The notes under the pieces: model-generated
Database searches by the model: none
What the model was told of the DNA's origin: nothing
What the model saw: the letters and a program-made list of their open reading frames with translations, nothing else
Shown: in pieces, positions 8,713-16,427 of the stretch
Layout: the number at the start of each line of letters is the position of its first letter
Position numbering within the stretch: position 1 is the first letter of the stretch
Position numbers and translations under genes: made by a program
Source: Vibrio sp. Isolate32
GTDB lineage: Bacteria; Pseudomonadota; Gammaproteobacteria; Enterobacterales; Vibrionaceae
Assembly: GCF_022397955.1 (NCBI RefSeq)
Contig: NZ_JAKEUQ010000002.1
Span: 728 to 64,727, forward strand
Length of the DNA stretch: 64,000 nt
Direction of reading: 5' to 3'

Positions 8713-9231
8713 TTAACCTCTACGCAATTTGCGTTTTCCTTTTGTTTTTCGCTCTTTAAACGGCATTGCTAAAGATGCGAACTCTTTCATCGCTCGACGG
8801 TAAACATCTCGCTTAAAAGAAACAACTTGTCGAACTGGGTACCAGTAACTTACCCAACGCCAACCATCAAACTCAGGTGTACTCCCACGCTGCATATTGA
8901 TACGCGATTCATCGCAATCTAAGCGTAAAAGGAACCACTTCTGTTTTTGTCCAATACAGACAGGTTTAGAATCCCATCGAACCAGTCGTTTGGGTAGCTT
9001 GTAGCGTAACCAATGACGACTTGTCGCAACGATCTTTACATCCTTTTTAGTAAGGCCAACCTCTTCATACAACTCACGGTACATTGCCTGTTCCGGAGTT
9101 TCACCTTCATCTATTCCCCCTTGAGGGAATTGCCATGAATGTTGCCCGTATCGTTTAGCCCAGAAGACCTGACCATGGTTGTTACAGATTACAATACCAA
9201 CATTTAATCGGTAACCATCGCCATCTATCAC
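8713..9231 (-). CDS. rppH: RNA pyrophosphohydrolase RppH
   Basis: RppH is a Nudix hydrolase that removes pyrophosphate from the 5' end of mRNA and so starts 5'-end-dependent decay. The Nudix box, [22 protein letters not shown], spans residues about 38-59. The start is a GTG giving (M)[14 protein letters not shown], with AGAGG seven bases before it. The longer open frame upstream adds 56 residues that look like translated intergenic DNA. The result is 172 residues, the usual length. The tail is rich in lysine and arginine. It heads the leftward run with ptsP and faces mutH across a long gap with DnaA-box-like sites. Confidence 0.95.
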   Translation of the reverse strand: MIDGDGYRLNVGIVICNNHGQVFWAKRYGQHSWQFPQGGIDEGETPEQAMYRELYEEVGLTKKDVKIVATSRHWLRYKLPKRLVRWDSKPVCIGQKQKWFLLRLDCDESRINMQRGSTPEFDGWRWVSYWYPVRQVVSFKRDVYRRAMKEFASLAMPFKERKTKGKRKLRRG

Positions 9232-9399
9232 TGGCCAACCTCTATCTAAATTTTTAATTACTCTGATTTTTCCACATATCCCCAATTGGAGCAAACTTAG
9301 TGACGTGATAAGCGCTATATTTATGAATATTACCTGTAAATCTGGATAAGTTTCGCTCGAATCCGAGTTACCCACACAATAGTGAGACCTAGACCACAT

Positions 9400-9744
9400 T
9401 TATTCACCTTTTCTGTGAATAACTATGTGAAGAATTACCCGCAATCGTTTTTTTAATCCATAGATTCATCAACACTAAAAACGACAAACCAATCAGAATC
9501 AATTTATCCCATTAAAAATCAATAAATTAAAATATTATTTTAGTTTTAAAAAACATTAGAAATGTAAAAAATCTTTCAGAAACCCAACATGGTCAAAGAT
9601 CAACCATCCCGATGTTTATCCACACTAGTAAGTGAAAGATTCACTTTGAACCCCATTTGGCAAGCAGTTTATCCACCATAAACCCCTGTTTATTTATCCA
9701 CTAAATTAATATTTCAATTAATTACCTTTATGTCCTGTGGATAA
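9400..9744. promoter_or_regulatory. Cluster of DnaA-box-like sequences between rppH and mutH
   Basis: Three perfect matches to TTATNCACA occur: 9414-9422 (reverse strand), 9616-9624 (forward) and 9736-9744 (reverse). Three more with one mismatch are at 9400-9408, 9669-9677 and 9694-9702. The gap from 9232 to 9847 has no gene I recognise. Five GATC sites lie between 9598 and 9835. Promoters for rppH and mutH must lie here. DnaA could bind this region for regulation or titration; it is not an origin by context, since no gidA, dnaA or AT-rich 13-mers are nearby. Confidence 0.45.
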
Positions 9745-9847
9745 CCCTGACTTTGATCCCTTTTCTTGCAAGAAGATCATTTCTTAACCAGTCGTAATTT
9801 GGTGGTAACTTCTGATAAGATCGTTTTTTTTGATCATGCCTTTTATT

Positions 9848-10513
9848 ATGAAACCTGAACCACAAACACAACAAGAGCTGTTAGAGCGAGCATATGCTAT
9901 CGCCGGAATGACCTTTAAAGAGCTCGCCGATGAAGCCGAGATGGTGATGCCAAACGACCTTAAGCGTGATAAAGGCTGGGTTGGGCAGCTATTGGAATGG
10001 CACTTAGGCGCACCTGCTGGCAGTAAGCCAGAACAAGATTTTGCGAAGCTAGGTATTGAACTTAAAAGTATTCCTATTGGCTATTCTGGTAAGCCACTCG
10101 AAACCACCTTTGTTTGTGTTGCCCCATTAATGGGTGTGCAAGGGCTGACATGGGAAACCAGCCATGTTCGTAACAAGCTGTCTAAAGTGTTATGGATACC
10201 AGTAGAAGGCGAAAGGGAAATCCCACTAGCAGAAAGGCACGTTGGATCACCACTATTGTGGACGCCAAGCGAGGCTGAAGACGAACTACTGAAAAGCGAC
10301 TGGGAAGAGTTGATGGAGTTGATCGTGTTAGGGAACGTTGAACAGATCACGGCAAGGCATGGAGAAGCCCTACATCTACGTCCAAAAGCCGCAAACAGCC
10401 GAGTTTTAACCGAAGCCTATGGTGCGAGTGGCAAGCCAATCAAAACCAAACCTCGTGGATTTTATTTACGAACTCAATTTACTCACAACTTATTGACGAC
10501 ACACTACGCATAG
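9848..10513 (+). CDS. mutH: DNA mismatch repair endonuclease MutH
   Basis: MutH nicks the unmethylated strand at hemimethylated GATC when activated by MutS and MutL. The catalytic D-x6-E-x-K pattern is visible in [11 protein letters not shown], with D64, E71 and K73 in this numbering. The core [14 protein letters not shown] and the tail [11 protein letters not shown] are typical. The ATG at 9848 gives 221 residues, as in V. cholerae; an in-frame ATG at 9836 and a TTG at 9830 are alternatives, and none has a clear ribosome binding site, so expression may be weak. The upstream gap carries five GATC sites, one spanning 9832-9835 beside the start. Confidence 0.95.
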   Translation: MKPEPQTQQELLERAYAIAGMTFKELADEAEMVMPNDLKRDKGWVGQLLEWHLGAPAGSKPEQDFAKLGIELKSIPIGYSGKPLETTFVCVAPLMGVQGLTWETSHVRNKLSKVLWIPVEGEREIPLAERHVGSPLLWTPSEAEDELLKSDWEELMELIVLGNVEQITARHGEALHLRPKAANSRVLTEAYGASGKPIKTKPRGFYLRTQFTHNLLTTHYA

Positions 10514-10567
10514 TACCTTCACAGTCATGCAGCAATGACTAAAAAGTAAGGCGTTATAGGCTTGTAT

Positions 10568-10879
10568 CTAGTGAGGTTTCAACGCTAATTCAATATCGCA
10601 GTAGCTCTGACTTGGCTCGTTACCAAATTCGTCGTAAGCATTGTGTAAACGAAGATAGGCTTTTTCAAACCCTAGCCGGAGTAACTCTTCTTTCACTTGA
10701 TCCAAAGAACCAAAGTGAAGTGGCTCACCATCTTGCTTTACCGGCTCAAGCTTATGTTTGTACTCCACAGCCAGCAGATATTCCGAGATATCGGAACAGC
10801 CAATAACGTACACTTTGGGGATTTGATACGAGTCTTTGTGCTCTCCATGTAGCCACATGTCTAACTGATGCTTTTGCAT
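10568..10879 (-). CDS. Small conserved protein, DUF6482-like
   Basis: This 103-residue soluble protein starts with MQKHQLDMWLHGEHKD behind a well-placed GGAG and has no signal peptide or membrane segment. I think it belongs to the small gammaproteobacterial family DUF6482, but only from general resemblance. The central part (YVIGCSDISEYLLAVEY) and the charged carboxyl half (LRLGFEKAYLRLHNAYDEFG) suggest a compact alpha/beta fold. No function is known. It converges on mutH with a gap of 54 bases and no terminator between them. Its codon use is like that of its neighbours, arguing for a real gene. Confidence 0.75.
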   Translation of the reverse strand: MQKHQLDMWLHGEHKDSYQIPKVYVIGCSDISEYLLAVEYKHKLEPVKQDGEPLHFGSLDQVKEELLRLGFEKAYLRLHNAYDEFGNEPSQSYCDIELALKPH

Positions 10880-10960
10880 AACCGGTCTCCCTTGCTCTCT
10901 AAAGCTTAGTAGAACTCTATTTCTTTACTAGGGCGTGTTGATTTTTCTCGATTAAAAAAA

Positions 10961-10993
10961 CCAAAAAGAGAAGCAAAAGCTTCTCTTTTTTGG
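10961..10993 (-). terminator. Bidirectional-looking terminator hairpin
   Basis: CCAAAAAGAGAAGC, loop AAAA, GCTTCTCTTTTTTGG forms a perfect 14-base stem. It lies about 90 bases beyond the stop codon of the DUF1127 gene (reverse strand), whose transcript it most likely ends before the promoter of the DUF6482-like gene. Confidence 0.8.
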
Positions 10994-11083
10994 CCAGTTC
11001 TAGTTCAAAAGCTTACACTTTCGACGCCATAACTATCCCTGTGACTTATCTAAGGGGTTGAAAGGTGCTATCAACCCCGCATA

Positions 11084-11335
11084 TTACGTCGGTATTCGAG
11101 CACTTAAAACACGACGAAGGTGACGTACGCGACGTTCAATAGTGACGACTTCTGGTTCAGAAAAACCAATAGGTCGACCGTCAGCCTCAAGACCAATATC
11201 TCTTAATAAGTGAGTATTGTTCCATGGCAGTTCATATGAACTACGACGAACTTTTCGTTGCCATTCACGCTCTTCACGACGAAGATCGGCACGGATAAGG
11301 ACTGTTGCTAATTTTAAATATACTGAGTGACGCAT
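11084..11335 (-). CDS. DUF1127-type small basic protein
   Basis: This 83-residue arginine-rich protein carries the short DUF1127 (YjiS-like) signature in NTHLLRDIGLEADG, near residues 40-53. The rest is basic, with RRVRHLRRVLSAR near the end. DUF1127 proteins of other bacteria bind RNA or affect phosphate and carbon metabolism, but nothing specific is known for this one, so no function is assigned. GGAG lies eight bases before the ATG. It follows a 40-residue ORF in the same direction, with an 11-base perfect inverted repeat between them, suggesting a small operon with a structured spacer. Confidence 0.8.
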   Translation of the reverse strand: MRHSVYLKLATVLIRADLRREEREWQRKVRRSSYELPWNNTHLLRDIGLEADGRPIGFSEPEVVTIERRVRHLRRVLSARIPT

Positions 11336-11364
11336 AATAACTCTCCAGTTGTTGAATAAACTGA

Positions 11365-11419
11365 GGAAAAATAGCGTGTTAGATAGTATGAGGGCTTCTC
11401 ACTTAGCTGCTATTTTTCC
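11365..11419 (-). repeat. Perfect 11-base inverted repeat upstream of the DUF1127 gene
   Basis: GGAAAAATAGC at 11365-11375 and GCTATTTTTCC at 11409-11419 are exact reverse complements with 33 bases between. On the reverse-strand transcript the hairpin would stand about 30 bases before the DUF1127 start codon and 25 bases after the stop of the 40-residue ORF. No clean U-tract follows at once, so attenuation, RNA processing or a protein operator are all possible. Confidence 0.5.
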
Positions 11420-11444
11420 GCAGCCAAATAAGGGTACGGATCTA

Positions 11445-11567
11445 TTAGTTAGGTTTATCTTGGGTGTTTCGATCGGCCATGGCTAATGTGTGTGACATAT
11501 CAGTCACCATGTCAGTACACGGATCAAACGACGCGCAAATATGTTGTATAAAATCAAAATGTTTCAT
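11445..11567 (-). CDS. Putative 40-residue small protein with strong ribosome binding site
   Basis: The ORF starts at an ATG preceded by TTTGGAGGCGCAA, an excellent ribosome binding site with five-base spacing, and reads MKHFDFIQHICASF... to DRNTQDKPN. A longer frame upstream exists but lacks such a site. The product is acidic to neutral, with two cysteines (ICASFDPC), methionine-rich in the middle (DMVTDMSHTLAMAD) and with no clear membrane helix. I do not recognise the family. It precedes the DUF1127 gene, with a structured spacer, and lies downstream of vpsR. The start signal is the main evidence that it is translated. Confidence 0.5.
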   Translation of the reverse strand: MKHFDFIQHICASFDPCTDMVTDMSHTLAMADRNTQDKPN

Positions 11568-11764
11568 TTGCGCCTCCAAACTAACTAAAAAATCCAAAAA
11601 GAAATGAGGAAGTAAAAGCAGACAAGTCTTTGTTAAATCGTTGCTTTCACGGTTAAAGTCTAACCAAGTGAGTATATTATTCAACCACTAATGGGTTAAC
11701 ATTTTTAAAACAATGCATTCGCCTGAAATATCAGTTGCATATTCATTTACATATAACATATTCA

Positions 11765-11786
11765 CTGTGATTATATAAAATCACAG
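11765..11786. promoter_or_regulatory. 8-base palindrome CTGTGATT-N6-AATCACAG, possible operator
   Basis: The arms are exact reverse complements around ATATAA. It resembles a CRP or FNR half-site (TGTGA) but the spacing between TGTGA and TCACA is 10 rather than 6, so it is not a standard CRP site. It lies in the presumed promoter region of the 40-residue ORF and DUF1127 gene, about 200 bases upstream. Confidence 0.3.
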
Positions 11787-11839
11787 CATATCTCTCTTAG
11801 GGCTTAGCTAGAAAACAATGGACTATCCTTCAGAAACAA

Positions 11840-11866
11840 AAAAAAGCCATGTAGTACATGGCCTTT
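11840..11866 (-). terminator. Rho-independent terminator of vpsR
   Basis: On the reverse strand AAAGGCCATG, loop TACTA, CATGGCTTTTTTT lies about 40 bases after the vpsR stop. Confidence 0.85.
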
Positions 11867-11904
11867 AATTTACGCTGACTGAATAAAGTCATGTATAAAA
11901 GAGT

Positions 11905-13239
11905 CTAAACAACCCCTTCAGAGATTAGGCTGTGTTTATTGAGTAATCGGTACATAGTCGCTCGTGATACACCGAGCTCCTTAGCTGCCAACGAAACCTG
12001 TCCACTGTAAGATTCCAATACAATCAACAATGCATCGCGCTCTGAACGCTCACGGATGCTTTTCAAGCTACGGCGTTCATCATTCTGTTTTGGTAAATCT
12101 AATTGATGCTCTTCGATGATCACTGCATCCGACATCAACACAACGCGCTTAATCTGATTCATCAGCTCACGCACATTTCCAGGCCAATGGTAGCGATTCA
12201 TCGAACGAATAGCATCGTCTGAAAAACTCTTTGCCTGAGCATTAAACTCTTTTGAATACTCTCGTAGGAAGTGATTGGCGAGTACGGAGATATCACTCAC
12301 GCGCTCTTTCAGGCTCGGCACATAGATGCGCAGCACATTAATGTAATGATAAAGATCCTCATTGAAATCCCCTTCTGTTAAGGCTTTTTCAATATCAGAA
12401 GAGTTCGCAGCCAGAATTCGTACATCAACAGACTTAGGCCCTTCTGCGCTCTCTACCTTACCTTCTTGCAAAAAACGCAGCAGGTTCAACTGCTGATTGC
12501 GTGGCATCGCTAAAACATCATTAAGTAAGATGGTGCCACCATCGGCCTCTTCCAGCATACAAGGAGAAGACGTTGGCTGTGCTGATATCCCAAATACCTC
12601 AGCTTCTATTCTCATTTCAGACAAGGCACGGCAGTTCACCGTTAGAAATGGCTTTTGAGATCGTGAGGAGTTTTGATGAATAGAACGTGCAATCGTCTCT
12701 TTGCCTGAGCCGCTCTCTCCATAAATCAGAATACTGACATCCGTTGGGCCAATACGCTTCACTTGGTCTCTTAGGCGTTTTACAGCCACAGAGTCGCCTA
12801 GTAACCCCATATTGTTGTTAATACCATAGTTTGGCCATACTTTCTGCTCAAGCTTCAGCATTCCTAACTGGTGACCAATGGTGCTTAACAGCTGGGCGTC
12901 TGGGATCGGAGCGGTGAAAAAATCGATACAAAAGTTAACGATAAACTGGCAGATAGTATCTGAGCTTAATTGAGACTCACGGATAAACACGAGCCATCTC
13001 ACCTGCTTATTGTTGCTCACAAGGTTAGCAATACCATTAAGACTGAATTCATCATGGCTAAGATCCACAATGCCAATACATGGACCAATTTCACTAATCA
13101 AGGCATCCGCTTTTCGCAAGTCGGCACACTGGGTACACTGCCAACCTACTTGTTCTAATACAGATAACCAGGGTTCGTACGCACCACCAACGACGATAAG
13201 AGAACCTGGTAAGGAATCCATCTTAAATTGAGTTCCCAT
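11905..13239 (-). CDS. vpsR: VpsR, master activator of Vibrio polysaccharide and biofilm genes
   Basis: The protein has 444 residues, as in V. cholerae VpsR, and is near-identical over long stretches. A receiver-like domain (residues about 12-125) has D59 in GIVDLSHDEFS. A AAA+ domain follows with Walker A GESGSGKE at 174-181 and EADGGTILLNDV as the Walker B region. A Fis-type helix-turn-helix (SLAAKELGVSRATMYRLL) ends it. The sigma-54 contact motif GAFTGA is absent: the L1 region reads EVFGISAQPTSSP. That fits VpsR acting with sigma-70 and cyclic di-GMP, as shown in V. cholerae. A GGDEF protein at 42072 is one possible cyclic di-GMP source. vpsR lies alone, upstream of the small-protein cluster. 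Confidence 0.95.
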   Translation of the reverse strand: MGTQFKMDSLPGSLIVVGGAYEPWLSVLEQVGWQCTQCADLRKADALISEIGPCIGIVDLSHDEFSLNGIANLVSNNKQVRWLVFIRESQLSSDTICQFIVNFCIDFFTAPIPDAQLLSTIGHQLGMLKLEQKVWPNYGINNNMGLLGDSVAVKRLRDQVKRIGPTDVSILIYGESGSGKETIARSIHQNSSRSQKPFLTVNCRALSEMRIEAEVFGISAQPTSSPCMLEEADGGTILLNDVLAMPRNQQLNLLRFLQEGKVESAEGPKSVDVRILAANSSDIEKALTEGDFNEDLYHYINVLRIYVPSLKERVSDISVLANHFLREYSKEFNAQAKSFSDDAIRSMNRYHWPGNVRELMNQIKRVVLMSDAVIIEEHQLDLPKQNDERRSLKSIRERSERDALLIVLESYSGQVSLAAKELGVSRATMYRLLNKHSLISEGVV

Positions 13240-13451
13240 CCTTCTTCCTTATTCTATTTTTATTTAAAATCAGGCTAATACAAATCACTGCTTCATCGTT
13301 CGACATAATGCCGCGAGATCGTGTTCAGCGCAGAGACGTGTAGTAGTGAGACTATCTTAGATTTCATGTCTCAATAGTAAGACTATGTCAGAAATAACGA
13401 TTTTTCGAATCAAGAGTGCGGTACAGACTAGGTTTTGAAGCCCAAAAACAG

Positions 13452-13478
13452 AAAAAGCCACCCGAAGGTAGCTTTTTA
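13452..13478 (-). terminator. Rho-independent terminator of the lysS operon
   Basis: On the reverse strand AAAAAGCTACC, a stable TTCG tetraloop and GGTGGCTTTTT follow the lysS stop by about 33 bases. Confidence 0.9.
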
Positions 13479-13510
13479 ATTACATCGGCTGTACGCCCTA
13501 TAAGCGAGAA

Positions 13511-15028
13511 TTACGCTTGTGGACGCATTGCCGGGAACAAGATCACGTCACGGATTGTGTGCGTGTTTGTAAATAGCATAGCTAGACGGTCGATACCAAT
13601 ACCTTGACCCGCTGTTGGCGGCAGGCCGTGCTCTAGTGCAGTAATGTAGTCTGCATCGTAGTACATCGCTTCGTCATCACCCGCGTCTTTCGCGTTAACT
13701 TGTGCTTTGAAACGCTCGTCTTGGTCTTCTGCATCGTTAAGCTCAGAGAAGCCGTTCGCTACTTCGCGACCACCGATGAAAAACTCAAAACGGTCTGTGA
13801 AGAACGGATTGTCATCGCTGCGACGAGCTAGAGGAGAGATGTCTGCTGGGTAACCAGTGATGAACGTTGGTTGAATTAGCTGAGGCTCAGCCGTTTCACC
13901 AAAGATCTCTTCAAGAAGCTGACCACATGTCCAGAACGTTTCCACTTCAACGTGTACAGATTTCGCGATTGCTACCATCTTCTCACGGTCTTGTATGTCT
14001 GCTTCTGTTAGTGCTTGAATCTCAGCATGCTCAGGGTTGTAGTGCTTAATCGCATCGAACATACTCATACGCGCGTACTTACCACCGAACTCAACTGTTT
14101 CGTCACCGTAAGGCATAGAAGTAGAACCAAGAACGTCCATAGCCGCTGTACTTAGCATCTCTTCAGTTAGATCCATAAGGTCTTTGTAATCAGAGTACGC
14201 TTGGTAGAATTCCATCATTGTGAATTCTGGATTATGACGTGGAGACAGACCTTCGTTACGGAAGTTACGGTTGATCTCGAATACACGATCAAAACCACCT
14301 ACAACTAGACGCTTAAGGTAAAGCTCAGGTGCAACACGTAGGTACATGTCGATGTCTAATGCGTTGTGGTGAGTGATAAATGGACGTGCAGTCGCACCAC
14401 CAGGGATCACGTGCATCATTGGCGTTTCAACTTCTAGGTAGCCTTTTGAGCTCATGAAGTTACGGATTGAAGAAACAAGCTTAGAACGCACGATGAATGC
14501 GTTGCGAGAATCTTCGTTCACGATTAGGTCAACGTAACGCTGACGGTAACGCATCTCTTGATCAGTTAGACCGTGGAACTTCTCTGGTAGAGGACGAAGA
14601 GCTTTAGTCAGCAGTTCAAACTCTTCCATGTTCACGTAAAGGTCGCCTTTACCTGACTTATGAAGTGCACCTTTAACACCGATGATGTCACCGATATCTA
14701 GACCTTGGTACTTCTCTTTCAGTACTTTTTGTACGTCTTTCGCTGCGTATGCTTGGATACGACCAGAAGTTTCTTGAATCGCAAGGAATGGACCACGCTT
14801 CGCCATTACACGACCAGCGATCGCAACGATGTGGTTAAGCTCTTCTAGCTCTTCCTTAGTCTTCTCACCGAATTCTGCTTGAAGATCGCCAGCTAGGTGC
14901 TCACGGCGGAAATCATTTGGGTGACCATTTGCTTTGCAGCTTTGGCGGATGTGATCCAGCTTGCTACGGCGCTCAGCAATTAGTTTGTTTTCTTCTTGTA
15001 CGTTTTCATTTTGAACAGCATCAGTCAT
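13511..15028 (-). CDS. lysS: Lysyl-tRNA synthetase, class II
   Basis: LysS charges tRNA-Lys in the cytosol. The protein has 505 residues. The anticodon-binding OB fold covers about residues 60-170, with [13 protein letters not shown]. Class II motifs are visible: motif 2 in [20 protein letters not shown] and motif 3 in [11 protein letters not shown]. The start at [13 protein letters not shown] has AGGG about ten bases upstream. It follows prfB by 64 bases, which hold a small hairpin, the usual prfB-lysS arrangement. A tetraloop terminator ends the operon. Confidence 0.98.
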   Translation of the reverse strand: MTDAVQNENVQEENKLIAERRSKLDHIRQSCKANGHPNDFRREHLAGDLQAEFGEKTKEELEELNHIVAIAGRVMAKRGPFLAIQETSGRIQAYAAKDVQKVLKEKYQGLDIGDIIGVKGALHKSGKGDLYVNMEEFELLTKALRPLPEKFHGLTDQEMRYRQRYVDLIVNEDSRNAFIVRSKLVSSIRNFMSSKGYLEVETPMMHVIPGGATARPFITHHNALDIDMYLRVAPELYLKRLVVGGFDRVFEINRNFRNEGLSPRHNPEFTMMEFYQAYSDYKDLMDLTEEMLSTAAMDVLGSTSMPYGDETVEFGGKYARMSMFDAIKHYNPEHAEIQALTEADIQDREKMVAIAKSVHVEVETFWTCGQLLEEIFGETAEPQLIQPTFITGYPADISPLARRSDDNPFFTDRFEFFIGGREVANGFSELNDAEDQDERFKAQVNAKDAGDDEAMYYDADYITALEHGLPPTAGQGIGIDRLAMLFTNTHTIRDVILFPAMRPQA

Positions 15029-15060
15029 TGAGATGTACCCTGCTTGTATAATTTGAACAG

Positions 15061-15080
15061 CTATATTTTCGCAAATATAG
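15061..15080 (-). repeat. Hairpin with GCGA tetraloop in the prfB-lysS spacer
   Basis: On the transcript strand CTATATTT-GCGA-AAATATAG folds into a perfect 8-base stem closed by a GNRA tetraloop. It stands about 30 bases before the lysS ribosome binding site and 12 bases after the prfB stop. It has no T-tract, so it may stabilise or process the mRNA rather than terminate it. Confidence 0.45.
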
Positions 15081-15092
15081 TCGGTAAAAAGC

Positions 15093-16191
15093 TTAAAGAC
15101 CTGATTTCAGGCTAGCTTCAATAAATTTGTCTAAGTCACCGTCAAGAACCGCTTGAGTATTACGGTTTTCAATGCCGGTGCGTAAATCTTTGATACGTGA
15201 ATCATCCAGAACGTAAGAGCGGATTTGGCTGCCCCAACCGATGTCTGATTTAGTATCTTCATTCGCTTGTTTTTCAGCATTTTGTTTTTGAATCTCAAGT
15301 TCAAAAAGCTTAGCACGTAGCTGCTTCATCGCTTGATCTTTGTTCTTATGCTGCGAACGGTCATTCTGACATTGAACCACAGTGTTGGTAGGAACGTGAG
15401 TAATACGTACCGCCGATTCCGTGGTGTTTACGTGCTGACCACCAGCGCCCGAAGCACGGTATACGTCAATACGTAAGTCAGAAGGGTTAATGTCGATCGT
15501 AATGTTGTCATCAATCTCTGGGTAGATAAACGCAGATGCAAATGAAGTATGACGACGGCCACTTGAATCAAATGGTGATTTACGAACTAGACGGTGAACA
15601 CCTGTCTCTGTACGCAACCAACCGTACGCGTACTCACCCGAGATACGTACTGTTGCACCTTTCAAACCAGCAACTTCACCTTCAGATACCTCGATAACTT
15701 CCGTTTTGAAGCCCTTCGCTTCAGCCCAACGCAAGTACATGCGCAGCATCATTGAAGTCCAGTCTTGTGCTTCAGTACCACCTGAACCCGACTGTAGATC
15801 GATATAACAATCTGAAGCGTCATGCTCACCAGAGAACATACGACGGAACTCAAGTTTACCTAACTTAGCTTCAAGCTCCGCTAGTTCTGGTTCAATTTCG
15901 TCGAACGTTTCTTGATCTTCTTCTTCAACCGCTAGCTCTAGTAGGCCATCAACATCCTCAACACCTTGGTCAAGTTGGTCAATCGTTTCTACTACCGCTT
16001 CCAGTGCAGAACGCTCTTTACCTAGCGCTTGAGCACGCTCAGGTTCGTTCCATACATCCGGTTGTTCTAACTCTGCGTTTACTTCTTCTAGACGCTCTTT
16101 CTTAGCGTCATAGTCAAAGGTACCCCCTCAGGATATTTGTGCGCTCAGACACATCCTGCAGACGGTTTTTTATAGGATTGATTTCAAACAT
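15093..16191 (-). CDS. prfB: Peptide chain release factor 2 (RF2), expressed by programmed +1 frameshift
   Basis: RF2 releases peptides at UGA and UAA. The gene starts at ATG 16191 with 25 codons, [20 protein letters not shown] and on, to an in-frame UGA at 16114-16116. Skipping one base (16116) joins codon CTT to GAC and opens the remaining 340 codons, giving 365 residues. The stop-recognition tripeptide SPF lies in [15 protein letters not shown] and the catalytic GGQ in [12 protein letters not shown]. The frameshift is the known autoregulation: low RF2 slows termination at UGA and favours shifting. Upstream is recJ, downstream lysS, the conserved order. No ordinary reading-frame break is involved. 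Confidence 0.97.
16113..16128 (-). promoter_or_regulatory. prfB programmed +1 frameshift site
   Basis: The transcript reads AGGGGGTACCTTTGAC: an internal Shine-Dalgarno-like AGGGGG three bases before CTT, then the slippery CTT-T and the UGA stop followed by C. This matches the classical RF2 site except for TAC in place of the E. coli TAT. Confidence 0.95.
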
Positions 16192-16352
16192 TTTAGCTCA
16201 TCATTTATGAGTAGAATTTAACCGGAGAATTGTACTCAAAAGTGTGACGGAGATACAGAAATTTTTAGAGGGCAAACCAATATTCAGTCACTTACAACAA
16301 TATAAAGTTTTAAGCTCAGAAATTAGCTCGATTTAGGCATAAAGCAGAAACA

Positions 16353-16384
16353 AAACAAGCCCGGGATTCGGCGCCGAGCTTGTG
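16353..16384 (-). terminator. Probable terminator or attenuating hairpin between recJ and prfB
   Basis: On the reverse strand ACAAGC-CGG pairs imperfectly with CCG-GGCTTGT and is followed by TTTGTTTC. It lies about 45 bases after the recJ stop and 160 bases before prfB, so prfB-lysS may have its own promoter as well as read-through. Confidence 0.55.
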
Positions 16385-16427
16385 ATTTGAATAGTGCGAT
16401 GGAAGCCGTACTCTAGATGAAAAGCGG

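Noticed and set aside
9400..9830. Chromosome replication origin in the DnaA-box cluster
   Set aside because: No dnaA, dnaN, gidA, mioC or 13-mer AT repeats nearby, and the genes around are not those that flank known Vibrio origins.
10514..10567. Terminator between mutH and the DUF6482-like gene
   Set aside because: No stem with a T-run found in the 54-base gap.
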